From Myxococcaceae bacterium (lineage in GTDB: Bacteria; Myxococcota; Myxococcia; Myxococcales; Myxococcaceae): DNA of 36,953 bases. The position numbers and the translations under genes are program-made. The stretch lies in assembly GCA_004173515.1 (NCBI GenBank), contig SECN01000050.1, forward strand, positions 1 to 36,953, written 5' to 3'. The notes below the pieces were generated by a model that saw only the letters and a program-made list of their open reading frames with translations, made no database searches and was not told the DNA's origin. This document shows, piece after piece, positions 14,990-23,648 of this stretch. Within the stretch, counting starts at the first letter, position 1; every line of letters begins with the position of its first letter.

Positions 14990-15586
14990 TCAGTTGGGGA
15001 AGGCCAGAACGAGCGTCGCCGTGCCGTTCGTCTGAAGCAGGCCGTTGGCGGAGAGGCACCCCTGGGTCACATCCACGTTGGCGTAGACGAGCGTCCGCGT
15101 GGCGATGGCCCCCTGGTAGCGCCCCGCGGTCACCATCCCCACGGCGATGAAGGTCGTCGTCACACCGTCGGTGTCGACCCGGGTCTGGGTGAGGTTCAGC
15201 GTCGAGGCGCCGCCATCTCCCCAGAAGAACGTCGGTTGCGACGTGGCGAAGGGTCGGAGGACTTCCAGGCAGGTGAGGTTCGCGCGAAAGATGTTGCCCG
15301 TGTCCGCGAGCGCGAACGTCGGCGGACCGAAAAGACGCAGGCACAGGGGGAGGGTGGTGGTGGATCTGTAGGTGACGTTCTGGGGCGTGTTCTTCACACC
15401 CGGACTGAAGTTGGTGGTGGTCGACCCCGCGCAGGCGACCAGGGCGGTGCCCAGGAGGCTGGCAGGTGGAACAGCGTCCTCGGCAGCGCTCGTGGGCGAG
15501 GCCCAGGCTGTTGACGCGACCAGGGTGGATGCGAGGACGAAGCCGAGCCGAGATGCGATACGGGTGGCGTGTTTGTGCGATGAGAT
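14990..15586 (-). CDS. Secreted protein, apparent ATC start, unknown function
   Basis: The longest frame with a normal start begins at GTG 15397 (VKNTPQNVTYRS) but lacks an export signal. Continuing upstream in the same frame gives a clear signal peptide (HKHATRIASRLG, then FVLASTLVASTAWA, then SPTSA). The only well-placed initiator is ATC at 15586-15584, exactly 6 bases after a perfect GGAGG (15597-15593). So either ATC is used, or an ATG has mutated to ATC, or this is a base-call error. The mature protein is about 170 residues, beta-rich, Thr/Asn-rich, with four cysteines (VACAGS, LPLCLRL, LTCLEV, QGCLSA) likely paired. It ends in a segment similar to the product of 33780-34289 (TAGRYQGAI versus THGRFQGDQ). 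It resembles small secreted proteins common in Streptomyces; function unknown. Confidence 0.65.
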   Translation of the reverse strand: MSSHKHATRIASRLGFVLASTLVASTAWASPTSAAEDAVPPASLLGTALVACAGSTTTNFSPGVKNTPQNVTYRSTTTLPLCLRLFGPPTFALADTGNIFRANLTCLEVLRPFATSQPTFFWGDGGASTLNLTQTRVDTDGVTTTFIAVGMVTAGRYQGAIATRTLVYANVDVTQGCLSANGLLQTNGTATLVLAFPN

Positions 15587-15691
15587 GAGGAGCCTCCAGG
15601 AATGCGCCAGATCTAGGGAGCGGACCTGGGGGCCACCAGAGGACTGCCAGAGCGGGTGGGCTATCCTCTCGCGAACAGGGGAGGGCGGGAC

Positions 15692-17626
15692 ATGCGCGAG
15701 GATGCGGTGGACGTCGTGTTGCGGGAGCGCTTCGGTCTGGATTCGTTCCGGCCCGGACAGCGCGAGGTGCTCACGGCGCTGTTGAAGCCCCAGGGCTCCG
15801 CGCTCGCGGTGTTCCCCACGGGCGGTGGCAAGTCGCTGTGCTACCAGCTCCCCGCGCTGCTGCTCGAAGGACTCACGGTGGTGGTGTCGCCGCTCATCGC
15901 GTTGATGAAGGATCAGATCGACGCGCTGGGCCGCAAGGGCATCCGCGCGGCGCGGCTGGATTCATCCCTGTCGTTGGAGGAATCGCGCGAGGTGACGGAA
16001 TCCCTGCGGGACGGGTCGCTCAAGCTGCTCTACGTGGCCCCGGAGCGCTTCAACAACGAGCGCTTCATGGGCCTGCTCAGCGAACTGCCCATCTCGCTGT
16101 TCGCGGTGGATGAAGCGCACTGCGTCTCGGAATGGGGCCACAACTTCCGGCCGGACTACCTCAAGCTCGCGCAGGCGGCGCGGACGCTGAACGCCGAGCG
16201 CATCCTGGCGCTCACCGCCACCGCCACACCGCAGGTGGTGCACGACATCTGCGAGGGCTTCGGCATCCCGGAACAGAACGCGGTCGTCACCGGCTTCTAC
16301 CGGGGCAACCTCACGCTGGAGACGACGCCCACGGGCATCGAGGCGCGCGACGCGCTGTTGGTGGAGCGGCTGAAGTCCCGCCCGCCCGGCTCCACCATCG
16401 TCTACGTCACGCTCCAGAAGACCGCGGAGCGCATCGCGGCGCTCCTGTCCGCGGCGGGGCTGCCCGCGAACGCCTACCACGCGGGTCTGGAGTCGGAGGA
16501 CCGCGAGCGGGTGCAGGAGTCCTGGACCCACTCCGCGAAGGGCATCGTCGTCGCGACCATCGCGTTCGGCATGGGCATCGACAAGGCGGACGTGCGCGCC
16601 GTGTATCACTACAACCTGCCCAAGGGCCTGGAGAGCTACAGCCAGGAGATTGGCCGAGCGGGCCGGGACGGCAAGCCGTCCGTGGTGGAGCTGCTGGTGT
16701 GTCCGGACGACGTGCCCACGCTGGAGAACTTCGCGCTCGGGGACACGCCGCTGCCCGAGGCGCTGGAAGGACTGGTGACGGGGCTGCTGGCCGCTGGGCC
16801 CGAACTCCACCTGGACCTGTATGCGCTGGGAAACCGCCACGACCTGCGGCCCCTGGTGCTGCGCACGGCGCTGACATACCTGGAGCTGGAAGGTGTGTTG
16901 AAGCAGGGCACGCCGTTCTACGCAGGCTACAAGGTGCAGCCCACGGGCACGCTGGAAGCGCTCATCGGGAAGTTCCAGGGCGAGCGCGCGCGCTTCGTGA
17001 AGGATCTGTTCGCGCACGCGAAGAAGGGACGCACCTGGTACACGTTCGATCCCGCCGAGATTTCGAAGGCGATGGGACAGCCGCGCGACCGCATCGTGAA
17101 GGCGCTCGACTACTTCCAGGAGCAGGGCTACGCCGAGACGCAGGTGGCCGAACCCCGCCAACGCTACACCCGGCTGCGAGAACACGAGGATGCGCAGGCC
17201 CTCGTAACCCTGTTGCAGGAGCGCTTCCAGAAGCGCGAGGCGCAGGAGGTGTCACGCGTGCGGGAGGTGCTCCAGCTCGTCACGCATGACGGGTGTCAGA
17301 GCAACGCGCTGGTGGCCCACTTCGGCGAGCAGCGCGAAGCCCCGTGTGGCCACTGCACGTTCTGCCGCACCGGCGTGGCCCGCGTGCTGCCACCGCCGCA
17401 TCCCCGGCCGGACCTGCGTGAACACCTGGACGCGGCCACGTTCCGCTCACTCGTCGCGAAGCACCCGGACGCGCTGGGCCACCCCAGGCAGGCCGCGCGC
17501 TTCCTCTGCGGCCTGAGCAGCCCCGCGCTGTCCAAGGCGAAGCTCAACGGGCACAAGCTCTTCGGCACCCTGACCGAGTGGCCGTTCGCCCAGGTGCTGG
17601 CGTTCTGTGAGGCCGGACGCCGGTAG
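15692..17626 (+). CDS. ATP-dependent DNA helicase, RecQ family
   Basis: The 644-residue protein starts at ATG 15692, after GGGGAGGGCGGG. It contains the RecQ/SF2 motifs: Walker A PTGGGKSLCY (about 42-51), SPLIALMKDQ, DEAH box at 140-143, LALTATATPQV (motif III), TIAFGMGIDKADVRAVYHYN and SQEIGRAGRDG (motifs V-VI). A RecQ-C-terminal region follows, with cysteines DGCQSN and CGHCTFC that form the zinc module. The last ~60 residues (FRSLVAKHPDALGHPRQ, LSSPALSKAKLNGHKLFGTL) replace a clear HRDC domain and match a tail seen in some bacterial RecQ-like helicases. It unwinds DNA 3' to 5' in recombination and repair. The gene is divergent from the secreted protein gene and ends 8 bases before the convergent M48 gene. 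Confidence 0.93.
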   Translation: MREDAVDVVLRERFGLDSFRPGQREVLTALLKPQGSALAVFPTGGGKSLCYQLPALLLEGLTVVVSPLIALMKDQIDALGRKGIRAARLDSSLSLEESREVTESLRDGSLKLLYVAPERFNNERFMGLLSELPISLFAVDEAHCVSEWGHNFRPDYLKLAQAARTLNAERILALTATATPQVVHDICEGFGIPEQNAVVTGFYRGNLTLETTPTGIEARDALLVERLKSRPPGSTIVYVTLQKTAERIAALLSAAGLPANAYHAGLESEDRERVQESWTHSAKGIVVATIAFGMGIDKADVRAVYHYNLPKGLESYSQEIGRAGRDGKPSVVELLVCPDDVPTLENFALGDTPLPEALEGLVTGLLAAGPELHLDLYALGNRHDLRPLVLRTALTYLELEGVLKQGTPFYAGYKVQPTGTLEALIGKFQGERARFVKDLFAHAKKGRTWYTFDPAEISKAMGQPRDRIVKALDYFQEQGYAETQVAEPRQRYTRLREHEDAQALVTLLQERFQKREAQEVSRVREVLQLVTHDGCQSNALVAHFGEQREAPCGHCTFCRTGVARVLPPPHPRPDLREHLDAATFRSLVAKHPDALGHPRQAARFLCGLSSPALSKAKLNGHKLFGTLTEWPFAQVLAFCEAGRR

Positions 17627-17634
17627 GCCCGGGC

Positions 17635-19485
17635 TCAGGCCGCCTGCTGCGAGCGTGCGCGGTGCTCCTGCATGCTCCTGCTGCGCCCCAGGTACTGCGC
17701 GAAGGCATTCAGCAGCGCGTCCGGATCCTTGAGCTTGCTCAAGTTGATGGAGCGTTTCTGCTTGGACCGCCCCGCTCCCGTCACCTGCAGGTCCAGGTAC
17801 TTCCTGAACATGCGGTCGTCCTTGCTCGCGTGGGTCACCTGCTCGAGCAGCACGGGCTCCTCCCACTCCGTACAGCTGACCTGCGCGAAATCCAGCCGGA
17901 CCTCCAGCCCGGCCTCCTTGCCCTCGAAGGTGAGCGGCGGGAAGTGCCGCTCCACGTGCTGCCGCTCCGCTTCGTTGGACGGCACGTAGCGGTAGGCGAG
18001 CACCAGGTCGTGCGCCTGGGAGAAACGCGCTTCGTAGGCACCCCACAGCCGCGCCTCGATGGCCTCCGCCTCCGCCATCGTGCTCACCCAGGAGAACGTC
18101 ACGGGCTCCAGCAACACCTGCGCCATGTCGGACGGCGTGAGCCGCGCGTTCACGTTCTCCAGCCGCGCGGAGAGCGGCGGGTGGGAGTCGAACGGATGGG
18201 GTGTCACGGTCCCGTGCAGGTCGCCATGCACGGCCTCAGACTGCGCGTAGTCCGCGAAGCCGAGCGCCACCCGCTGCGCGATGGCCACGGACTGCTGCTG
18301 CTCATCGCGGGAGAAGAGCTCCGCCTCCACGCGCGCACGGAAGCCCGCGTACGCGCCCACCTTCACCAGCGAGCGGGCGATGTCCCGGCCCGAGGTGAGG
18401 CCCGCCGCGAGGCGATCCGCTGCCAGCTCGCTCGCGCGCCGGCTGCGTCCCAGCGACAGCTCGAAGAGCCCGCGATAGGCCACCATGAAGTGGTAGATGG
18501 GCCGCGTCAGTCCGCCGTCATGCAGCGTCTGGAGGTAGTGGCCGAAGTGCGCGAGCATCGGCGCCAGCCGCTTGCCGTGGCCCGTGTCTCCGCCCAGCAG
18601 GTGCCCCATCTCGTGCGCGAGCACCGCGTCCGCCTCGGACTGCTCCAGCAGGCGCAGCAGCGACAGGCTCACGTAGAGCGTCCGACCGGAGAGGGTCCGG
18701 TCCCCGACGCGCACGTCGCTCTCGGTGACGAAGAAGTTGGCGTCGATGCCCGCGAGGATGTGGTCGGGCGCAGGGGTCTGGATCCGCGCGCACAGCCGGC
18801 GCACGTGCGCCCAGAGCTCCGGTGCCTTCGACTCCTCGAGCACCTCCGCCTCCACCTCGAAGTCCATGGGCGGGCGGCGGAAGATGCCGACCACCACGAG
18901 GAAGATGCCCATCGCGGCCAGCACCCCCATGATGCCGATGAGCTTGGGGGAGTAGCGATTGAGCCAGAGCGCGGTCACCCAATAGGACAACCACACGGCC
19001 AGTCCGCCCTGGCCTATCGCCTGGAGCGCCGCGGTGACGCGGAGCACGTTCCAGCCCACGGCGAAGCTGAGGTACTGGAACGGCCGCGAGACGAACGCCG
19101 CCAGGCCACACAACAAAACCAGCGCGGTGGTGGCGAGCCCCAGCACCAGCAGGCCCAGCGCCACGCTGTGCATCCACCCGAACTGCCGGGCGTCCGAGCA
19201 CACCTCTCCCAGGTTGCTCCGGAAGTTCGCCAGCGACTCGTCCGTGCCGAGGCAGGCCACCGAGGCCGGCACCGCGCGGAAGAAGGCAAGACTCGCCTCC
19301 CGCTGTTGCTCGTCGAGCTGGGGGTCCTGGGCGATCTGCTCCTCGATGGCGGAGAGCACCTTCCCGTCGAGGCGGGACGTGGCGTGGCCGGTGAACCACA
19401 GGCCGAAGAGCGGGAGGGCAAAGAGCCAGAGGGCGGGCAGCACGTAGCTGCGGAGGAAACCAGGGGCGGTCTTCGTGGGTCGCAT
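17635..19485 (-). CDS. M48 family membrane metalloprotease
   Basis: The 616-residue protein starts at ATG 19485-19483. An N-terminal helix (about 12-32) and further membrane segments (about 105-130, 160-175, 183-202) precede the catalytic domain. The zinc motif HEMGH is at 291-295 with the third ligand Glu353 in ASELAAD, as in HtpX/Ste24-like M48 enzymes. The motif ANFFVTESDVRVGDRTLSGRTLYVSLSLL is typical of the family just before the zinc site. The C-terminal ~200 residues are soluble (DSHPPLSARLENVNARL, as in other M48 proteins, then a less conserved part). HtpX-like proteases cut misfolded membrane proteins; Ste24-like ones process modified peptides. The gene is divergent from a radical SAM gene, 79 bases apart. 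I chose the inner ATG because the longer frame lacks a sensible start. Confidence 0.87.
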   Translation of the reverse strand: MRPTKTAPGFLRSYVLPALWLFALPLFGLWFTGHATSRLDGKVLSAIEEQIAQDPQLDEQQREASLAFFRAVPASVACLGTDESLANFRSNLGEVCSDARQFGWMHSVALGLLVLGLATTALVLLCGLAAFVSRPFQYLSFAVGWNVLRVTAALQAIGQGGLAVWLSYWVTALWLNRYSPKLIGIMGVLAAMGIFLVVVGIFRRPPMDFEVEAEVLEESKAPELWAHVRRLCARIQTPAPDHILAGIDANFFVTESDVRVGDRTLSGRTLYVSLSLLRLLEQSEADAVLAHEMGHLLGGDTGHGKRLAPMLAHFGHYLQTLHDGGLTRPIYHFMVAYRGLFELSLGRSRRASELAADRLAAGLTSGRDIARSLVKVGAYAGFRARVEAELFSRDEQQQSVAIAQRVALGFADYAQSEAVHGDLHGTVTPHPFDSHPPLSARLENVNARLTPSDMAQVLLEPVTFSWVSTMAEAEAIEARLWGAYEARFSQAHDLVLAYRYVPSNEAERQHVERHFPPLTFEGKEAGLEVRLDFAQVSCTEWEEPVLLEQVTHASKDDRMFRKYLDLQVTGAGRSKQKRSINLSKLKDPDALLNAFAQYLGRSRSMQEHRARSQQAA

Positions 19486-19564
19486 GGGAGTCGGTGCCCG
19501 CGATTCTACGCACGCCCAGGCCCCCACCCGCCATCCCTGCGCCGGAGCGGGCCCAGGCGCTAGG

Positions 19565-20368
19565 ATGCGCCCCGTGCGTTACGAGCTTCACGACAGCCGC
19601 GTCCTCACCTGGTCCCTGGAGACGCACGTCACCACGCACTGCAACCTGCGCTGCGCGCAGTGCTGCCCGCTGTCGCCGCACCTGCCCGCGTGGGCCGTGT
19701 CTCCGGAGGCGCTGGGCGAGGACCTGCGCAAGCTGGCGCGCGTGCTCAAGCCCAACGTCTTCAAGCTCACCGGCGGCGAGCCCTTCCTCCACCCGGACCT
19801 GCCCGCCGTGCTCGACCAGGTGCGCGCCTCCGGCCTCTGCGAACAGGTGTCCATCACCACCAACGGCTTCCTCGCGCAGAGCGCCCCCGACGCCGTCTAC
19901 GAGCGGCTCGACCGGATGACCCTGTCCGTCTACACCTCCGCGCCCCTGCCCGAGCGCTCCATCGCGCGCATCACCGAGCGCTGTGAACGCCACGGCGTCC
20001 ACCTCTCCGTGAAGCCCATCGACGCCTTCCAGCGCATCACCCCGGACGCGCCGCTGGACTCCGACGCGGACATCCAGGACGTCTTCGCGAAGTGCTGGCT
20101 CAAGCACCGCTGCCACCTGGTCTACCGGGGCCGCTTCTTCACCTGCACCCGCCCGCCCCACGTCGCCACCGTGCTCGCCGCGGAGCACCCGCACCTGCCC
20201 GCGCTCGCGGAGTCGGATGGCCTCTCGCTCGACAGCCCGGAGTTGCTGACGGGCCTGCTCACGTACCTGGAGCGCGACACGCCCCTGGCCACCTGCCGGC
20301 ACTGTCTGGGCTCCAGCGGCCCGTGGGAACCCCACGCGCAGCTTCCCCGCCTCCGCGCCCGGCCCTGA
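19565..20368 (+). CDS. Radical SAM protein with C-terminal cysteine-rich extension
   Basis: The 267-residue protein has the cluster motif CNLRCAQC (Cys26, Cys30, Cys33), followed by FKLTGGEPFLHPDL and SITTNGFLAQ, which are the GGE and substrate-side motifs of radical SAM enzymes. The C-terminal part contains further cysteines (FAKCWLKHRCHLVYRG, FFTCTRPP, and CRHCLGSSGPW), suggesting an additional Fe-S cluster as in SPASM-like proteins. These enzymes start radical chemistry on peptides or small molecules. No precursor peptide or transporter is seen beside it. The M48 protease is divergent 79 bases away and could be a partner, but adjacency alone does not prove it. ATG 19565 has GCTAGG upstream; RBS weak. 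Confidence 0.85.
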   Translation: MRPVRYELHDSRVLTWSLETHVTTHCNLRCAQCCPLSPHLPAWAVSPEALGEDLRKLARVLKPNVFKLTGGEPFLHPDLPAVLDQVRASGLCEQVSITTNGFLAQSAPDAVYERLDRMTLSVYTSAPLPERSIARITERCERHGVHLSVKPIDAFQRITPDAPLDSDADIQDVFAKCWLKHRCHLVYRGRFFTCTRPPHVATVLAAEHPHLPALAESDGLSLDSPELLTGLLTYLERDTPLATCRHCLGSSGPWEPHAQLPRLRARP

Positions 20369-20370
20369 AT

Positions 20371-22530
20371 TCAGGCCTCCGCGGGCACTTCGCCGGGCAC
20401 CTCGCTTCGCGGGGGCAGGTCCACGGTGAAGACGGCGCCCTGGCCCAACTGGCTCTCCACGCGCACCGTGCCGCCCATGGCCTCCACCAGCGTGCGGGTG
20501 ATGTAGAGCCCCAGGCCCAGGCCTCCGTAGTGCCGCTCGCTCACCGCGCGCTCGAAGCGGCCGAAGAGCCGGGGCAGCGACTCCGCCGCGATGCCAATGC
20601 CCTGGTCCCGCACCGTCAGCACGGCGTGCCCGTCCACCGTCTCCAGCCGGATGTCGATGGGGCGCCCCTGGCCGTACTTGATGGCGTTGTCCACCAGGTT
20701 CACCACCACCTGCTCCAGGCGCGGCCGGTCCCACCAGCCCGCCGTCACGGTGTCCGCGCCGTCCAGCCGCAGCTCGGAGCCCGAGCGCGCCGCGGGGCCC
20801 TCGTAGGCGGCCACCACGTCGCGCACCAGCTCCGCCAGGTCCACCCGCGTGGGGTCCAACGACATCCGCCCGGACGCGATGCGCGACACGTCCAGCAGGT
20901 CGTTCACCAGCTCCGCCAGCTTCTTCAACTGCCGCGAGCCCACCTCCAGGTAGCTCTCCACCAGCGCGCGCGACACCGGGCCCGGGTGGCGGTCCATCTC
21001 GCGCCGCAGCGACTGGAGCTTGAGGTTGAGCGGCGTGAGCGGCGTCTTCAGCTCGTGGCTCGCGATGGACAGGAACTCGTCGCGCAGGCGCACGGCTTCG
21101 CGCGCCTCGCGGTACAGCCGCGCGTTCTCCATGGACAGCGCGGCGCGGTTGGCCAGCTCCTGGAGGAAGGGGAAGTCCGCCGCCGTGTAGCTCCTCCCGG
21201 AGTTGTGGGTGGTGCCGAAGCTGAGGATGCCCAGCAGCCGCTCACCGGCCACCAGCGGCACCAGCGCGAAGGAGCGCAGTCGCATCTTCCGGAGCATCGC
21301 CAGCCGCTCGGGGTTGCGGCCGAACTTCTGGAGCTCCTCGTCGGTGACGTTCTCGACGAAGATGGACTGGCCTTGGAGCAGCGCGGCGGGACCGCCCGTC
21401 ACGGGAACGCTCTCCGAGGACGGCGCTGGGGCCCGCAACTGCTCAGCGAACGCTTCCGACTCCGTCAACGCGTGCGCCACCTCCATCCGCTTGAAGGTGC
21501 CGTCGTCCAGCGCGACGTCCACGATGCACCAGTCCGCCAGCGTGGGGACCGCCAGCCGCACCACGTTGTGCAGCGTGGCCTCGTAGTCCAGGGACGTGGC
21601 GAGAAAGGAGCTGGCCCCCGCGAGCATCCGCAGGTGCTCCTCGTTGTGCGACAGCTCGCGCGCCAGTTGCTCCGCCCGCGCCCGGGCGCGCACGTGCTCC
21701 GTCACGTCGAAGCCGAAGCCGGCGATGCCGTCCACCTTCCCCTGGGCGTCGTGCGTGGGCGTGTACGTGACGTCGAAGAAGTACTCGCGCACGGAGCCGT
21801 CCGGCTGCGGCAGGTGGATCGGCAGCTCCTTGCCCTGGTAGGGCTCACCCGTGGCGTAGATGCGGTCCAATATCCGGGAGATGCGCGCGGCCTCCTCCCT
21901 GGGGCCCACGTCCCGTGCCGGCTTGCCCAGCAGGTCCGGGTTGCCGAGCAACTCGGAGTTGAGGGGGTTGGACAGCTCGAAGACGTGGTCGGGCCCGCGG
22001 AAGATGACCAGGTGCGCGGGCGCGCGCATGAAGAGCTCGCGCAGGCGCGTGCGTTCGTACTCGGCGGCGGCGCGGGCCGCGCGCTCGCTCTCCAGCAGGC
22101 TGGCGCGCTCCATGTTGGCCCGGCGCAGGCGTGCGTTGAGCAGCGTCACGAACAGCGACAGCGCCAGGAAGAGGCCCAGCGTGATGAGGCTGCCGGTGCG
22201 CACCTTCCACGTGTGGACCGGCGTCAGGAAGAAGTAGTCCACGGTGATCAGCGAAATGCCCGTGGCCAGCAGCCCCGGTCCCCACCCTCCACGCCAGCCG
22301 GAGAACATCACGGCGGCGAAAAAGGCGAGGAACGGCATGCCCACGGTGAACGCGGACAACAGGTCCTGGGCGAGGAAGGCCAGGGCCACGCTCCCCACCG
22401 CGAGCCCGTAGCGCAGCAGCGCGGACCCCTCCTCCTTCGAGACGACCGAAGGCTTGGGGGCCTCCCGGGAAGGAGACGCCACCGAAGGAGGGTCGGAGCC
22501 CCGGGATGTTGATGGCGAGGGGACGGACAT
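20371..22530 (-). CDS. Sensor histidine kinase with DUF4118, PAS and GAF domains
   Basis: The 719-residue protein begins with a Ser/Pro-rich cytoplasmic tail, then a DUF4118 (KdpD-like) membrane block of about four helices (41-131; ALAFLAQDLLSAFTVGM, GLLATGISLITVDYFFLTP). A PAS domain follows (about 160-280), a GAF domain (about 305-470), the dimerisation helix with phospho-acceptor His492 (IASHELKTPLTPL), and the ATP-binding domain (NLVDNAIKYGQG, DQGIGIAAESLP, GGLGLGLYITRT). No receiver domain is fused, so it needs a separate partner. It is encoded 14 bases after the aldo/keto reductase gene in the same direction and may be co-transcribed. It ends 2 bases from the convergent radical SAM stop. 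Ligand and regulon unknown. Confidence 0.9.
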   Translation of the reverse strand: MSVPSPSTSRGSDPPSVASPSREAPKPSVVSKEEGSALLRYGLAVGSVALAFLAQDLLSAFTVGMPFLAFFAAVMFSGWRGGWGPGLLATGISLITVDYFFLTPVHTWKVRTGSLITLGLFLALSLFVTLLNARLRRANMERASLLESERAARAAAEYERTRLRELFMRAPAHLVIFRGPDHVFELSNPLNSELLGNPDLLGKPARDVGPREEAARISRILDRIYATGEPYQGKELPIHLPQPDGSVREYFFDVTYTPTHDAQGKVDGIAGFGFDVTEHVRARARAEQLARELSHNEEHLRMLAGASSFLATSLDYEATLHNVVRLAVPTLADWCIVDVALDDGTFKRMEVAHALTESEAFAEQLRAPAPSSESVPVTGGPAALLQGQSIFVENVTDEELQKFGRNPERLAMLRKMRLRSFALVPLVAGERLLGILSFGTTHNSGRSYTAADFPFLQELANRAALSMENARLYREAREAVRLRDEFLSIASHELKTPLTPLNLKLQSLRREMDRHPGPVSRALVESYLEVGSRQLKKLAELVNDLLDVSRIASGRMSLDPTRVDLAELVRDVVAAYEGPAARSGSELRLDGADTVTAGWWDRPRLEQVVVNLVDNAIKYGQGRPIDIRLETVDGHAVLTVRDQGIGIAAESLPRLFGRFERAVSERHYGGLGLGLYITRTLVEAMGGTVRVESQLGQGAVFTVDLPPRSEVPGEVPAEA

Positions 22531-22544
22531 GGACGCGGCTCAGC

Positions 22545-23558
22545 CTACCTGTCGGCGCGAGCGCTGGGGGTGGACTGGGTCAGCCCCTGCATGGAGGCGG
22601 GGTAGCGCTCCCCCGCGGCCACGCCCGGAGGCGCGATGGCTTCGATGTCCCGCAGGTCCTCCGGCGTGAGCTTCACCGCCAGGGCGCCCAGGTTGTCGTC
22701 CAGATACTTGCGGCGCTTGGTGCCGGGGATGGGCACCACGTCCTGCCCGCGCGACAACACCCAGGCGAGCGCCAGCTGCGCGGGCGAGCACTGCTTCTGC
22801 CGCGCGAGCCGGTCGATGTGCTCCACCAGCTTCAGGTTGCGCTGGAAGTTCTCCCCCTGGAAGCGGGGCGAGTGGCGGCGGTAGTCGTCCTCGGCCAGGT
22901 CCTCGAAGCGCTTGAACTGTCCGGTGAGGAAACCGCGCCCCAGGGGGCTGTAGGGGACGAAGCCCACGCCCAGCTCGCGGCACGCCTGGAGCACGCCGTC
23001 CTCCGGCTCGCGACTCCACAGCGAGTACTCCGACTGGAGCGCGCTGATGGGGTGCACGGCGCAGGCGCGGCGCAGCGTGTCCGCGTTGACCTCCGACAGG
23101 CCCAGGAAGCGCACCTTGCCGGCCTTCACCAGCTCCGCCATCGCGCCCACGGTGTCCTCGATGGGCGTCTTCGGATCCACGCGGTGCAGGTAGTAGAGGT
23201 CGATGACGTCCATTCCCAGGCGCCGGAGGCTCGCTTCGCATGCCTGCTTCACGTACTCGGGGCGGCCGTTGACGCCGCGCGCCTGCGGGTTGTTGGGGTC
23301 GCGGACGAGGCCGAACTTGGTGGCGAGGACGAGCTTCGAGCGGTGGGGGTTGAGCACGCGGCCCACCAGCTCCTCGTTGAGGCCCGGGCCGTACGCGTCG
23401 GCGGTGTCGAAGAAGGTGATGCCCTGCTCCAGCGCGTGGAGCAGCGTGGCCTCCGACTCCGCGTCGTCGCGGCCCGCGTAGAACTCCGACATGCCCATGC
23501 AGCCCAGGCCCAGCGCCGAAACGGTGAGGCCCTGCCTGCCCAGCGTGCGAGTCTCCAT
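22545..23558 (-). CDS. Aldo/keto reductase (AKR13-like)
   Basis: The 337-residue protein starts at ATG 23558-23556 after GGGGAGG. The catalytic tetrad is clear: Asp51 and Tyr56 (FDTADAYG), Lys81 (ATKFG) and His125 (YYLHRVD). The NADPH-binding C-terminal region [16 protein letters not shown] is also typical. Homologues in soil bacteria reduce aldehydes and ketones using NADPH, often in detoxification. The substrate cannot be read from sequence. It is upstream of and probably co-transcribed with the histidine kinase. Length and motifs are normal. Confidence 0.92.
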   Translation of the reverse strand: METRTLGRQGLTVSALGLGCMGMSEFYAGRDDAESEATLLHALEQGITFFDTADAYGPGLNEELVGRVLNPHRSKLVLATKFGLVRDPNNPQARGVNGRPEYVKQACEASLRRLGMDVIDLYYLHRVDPKTPIEDTVGAMAELVKAGKVRFLGLSEVNADTLRRACAVHPISALQSEYSLWSREPEDGVLQACRELGVGFVPYSPLGRGFLTGQFKRFEDLAEDDYRRHSPRFQGENFQRNLKLVEHIDRLARQKQCSPAQLALAWVLSRGQDVVPIPGTKRRKYLDDNLGALAVKLTPEDLRDIEAIAPPGVAAGERYPASMQGLTQSTPSARADR

Positions 23559-23631
23559 GTCTTGCGTCCTCCCCTGCGAGTTCCCTCTTCACAGGGTCGT
23601 CACGCGGCGCATGGGAGTCCAGGGCAAACGA

Positions 23632-23647
23632 CCGTCCGACGGGACGG
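23632..23647 (-). terminator. Hairpin after the ligase gene
   Basis: CCGTCC (23632-23637) and GGACGG (23642-23647) pair around GACG, starting directly after the minus-strand stop of the ligase (23651-23649). On that strand TCGTTTGCC follows. A short stem, so a probable weak terminator. Confidence 0.4.
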
Positions 23648-23648
23648 C

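Noticed and set aside
17662..19563. Long plus-strand frame (633 codons) opposite the M48 protease
   Set aside because: Basic low-complexity translation and no RBS; the opposite strand has HEMGH and membrane helices.
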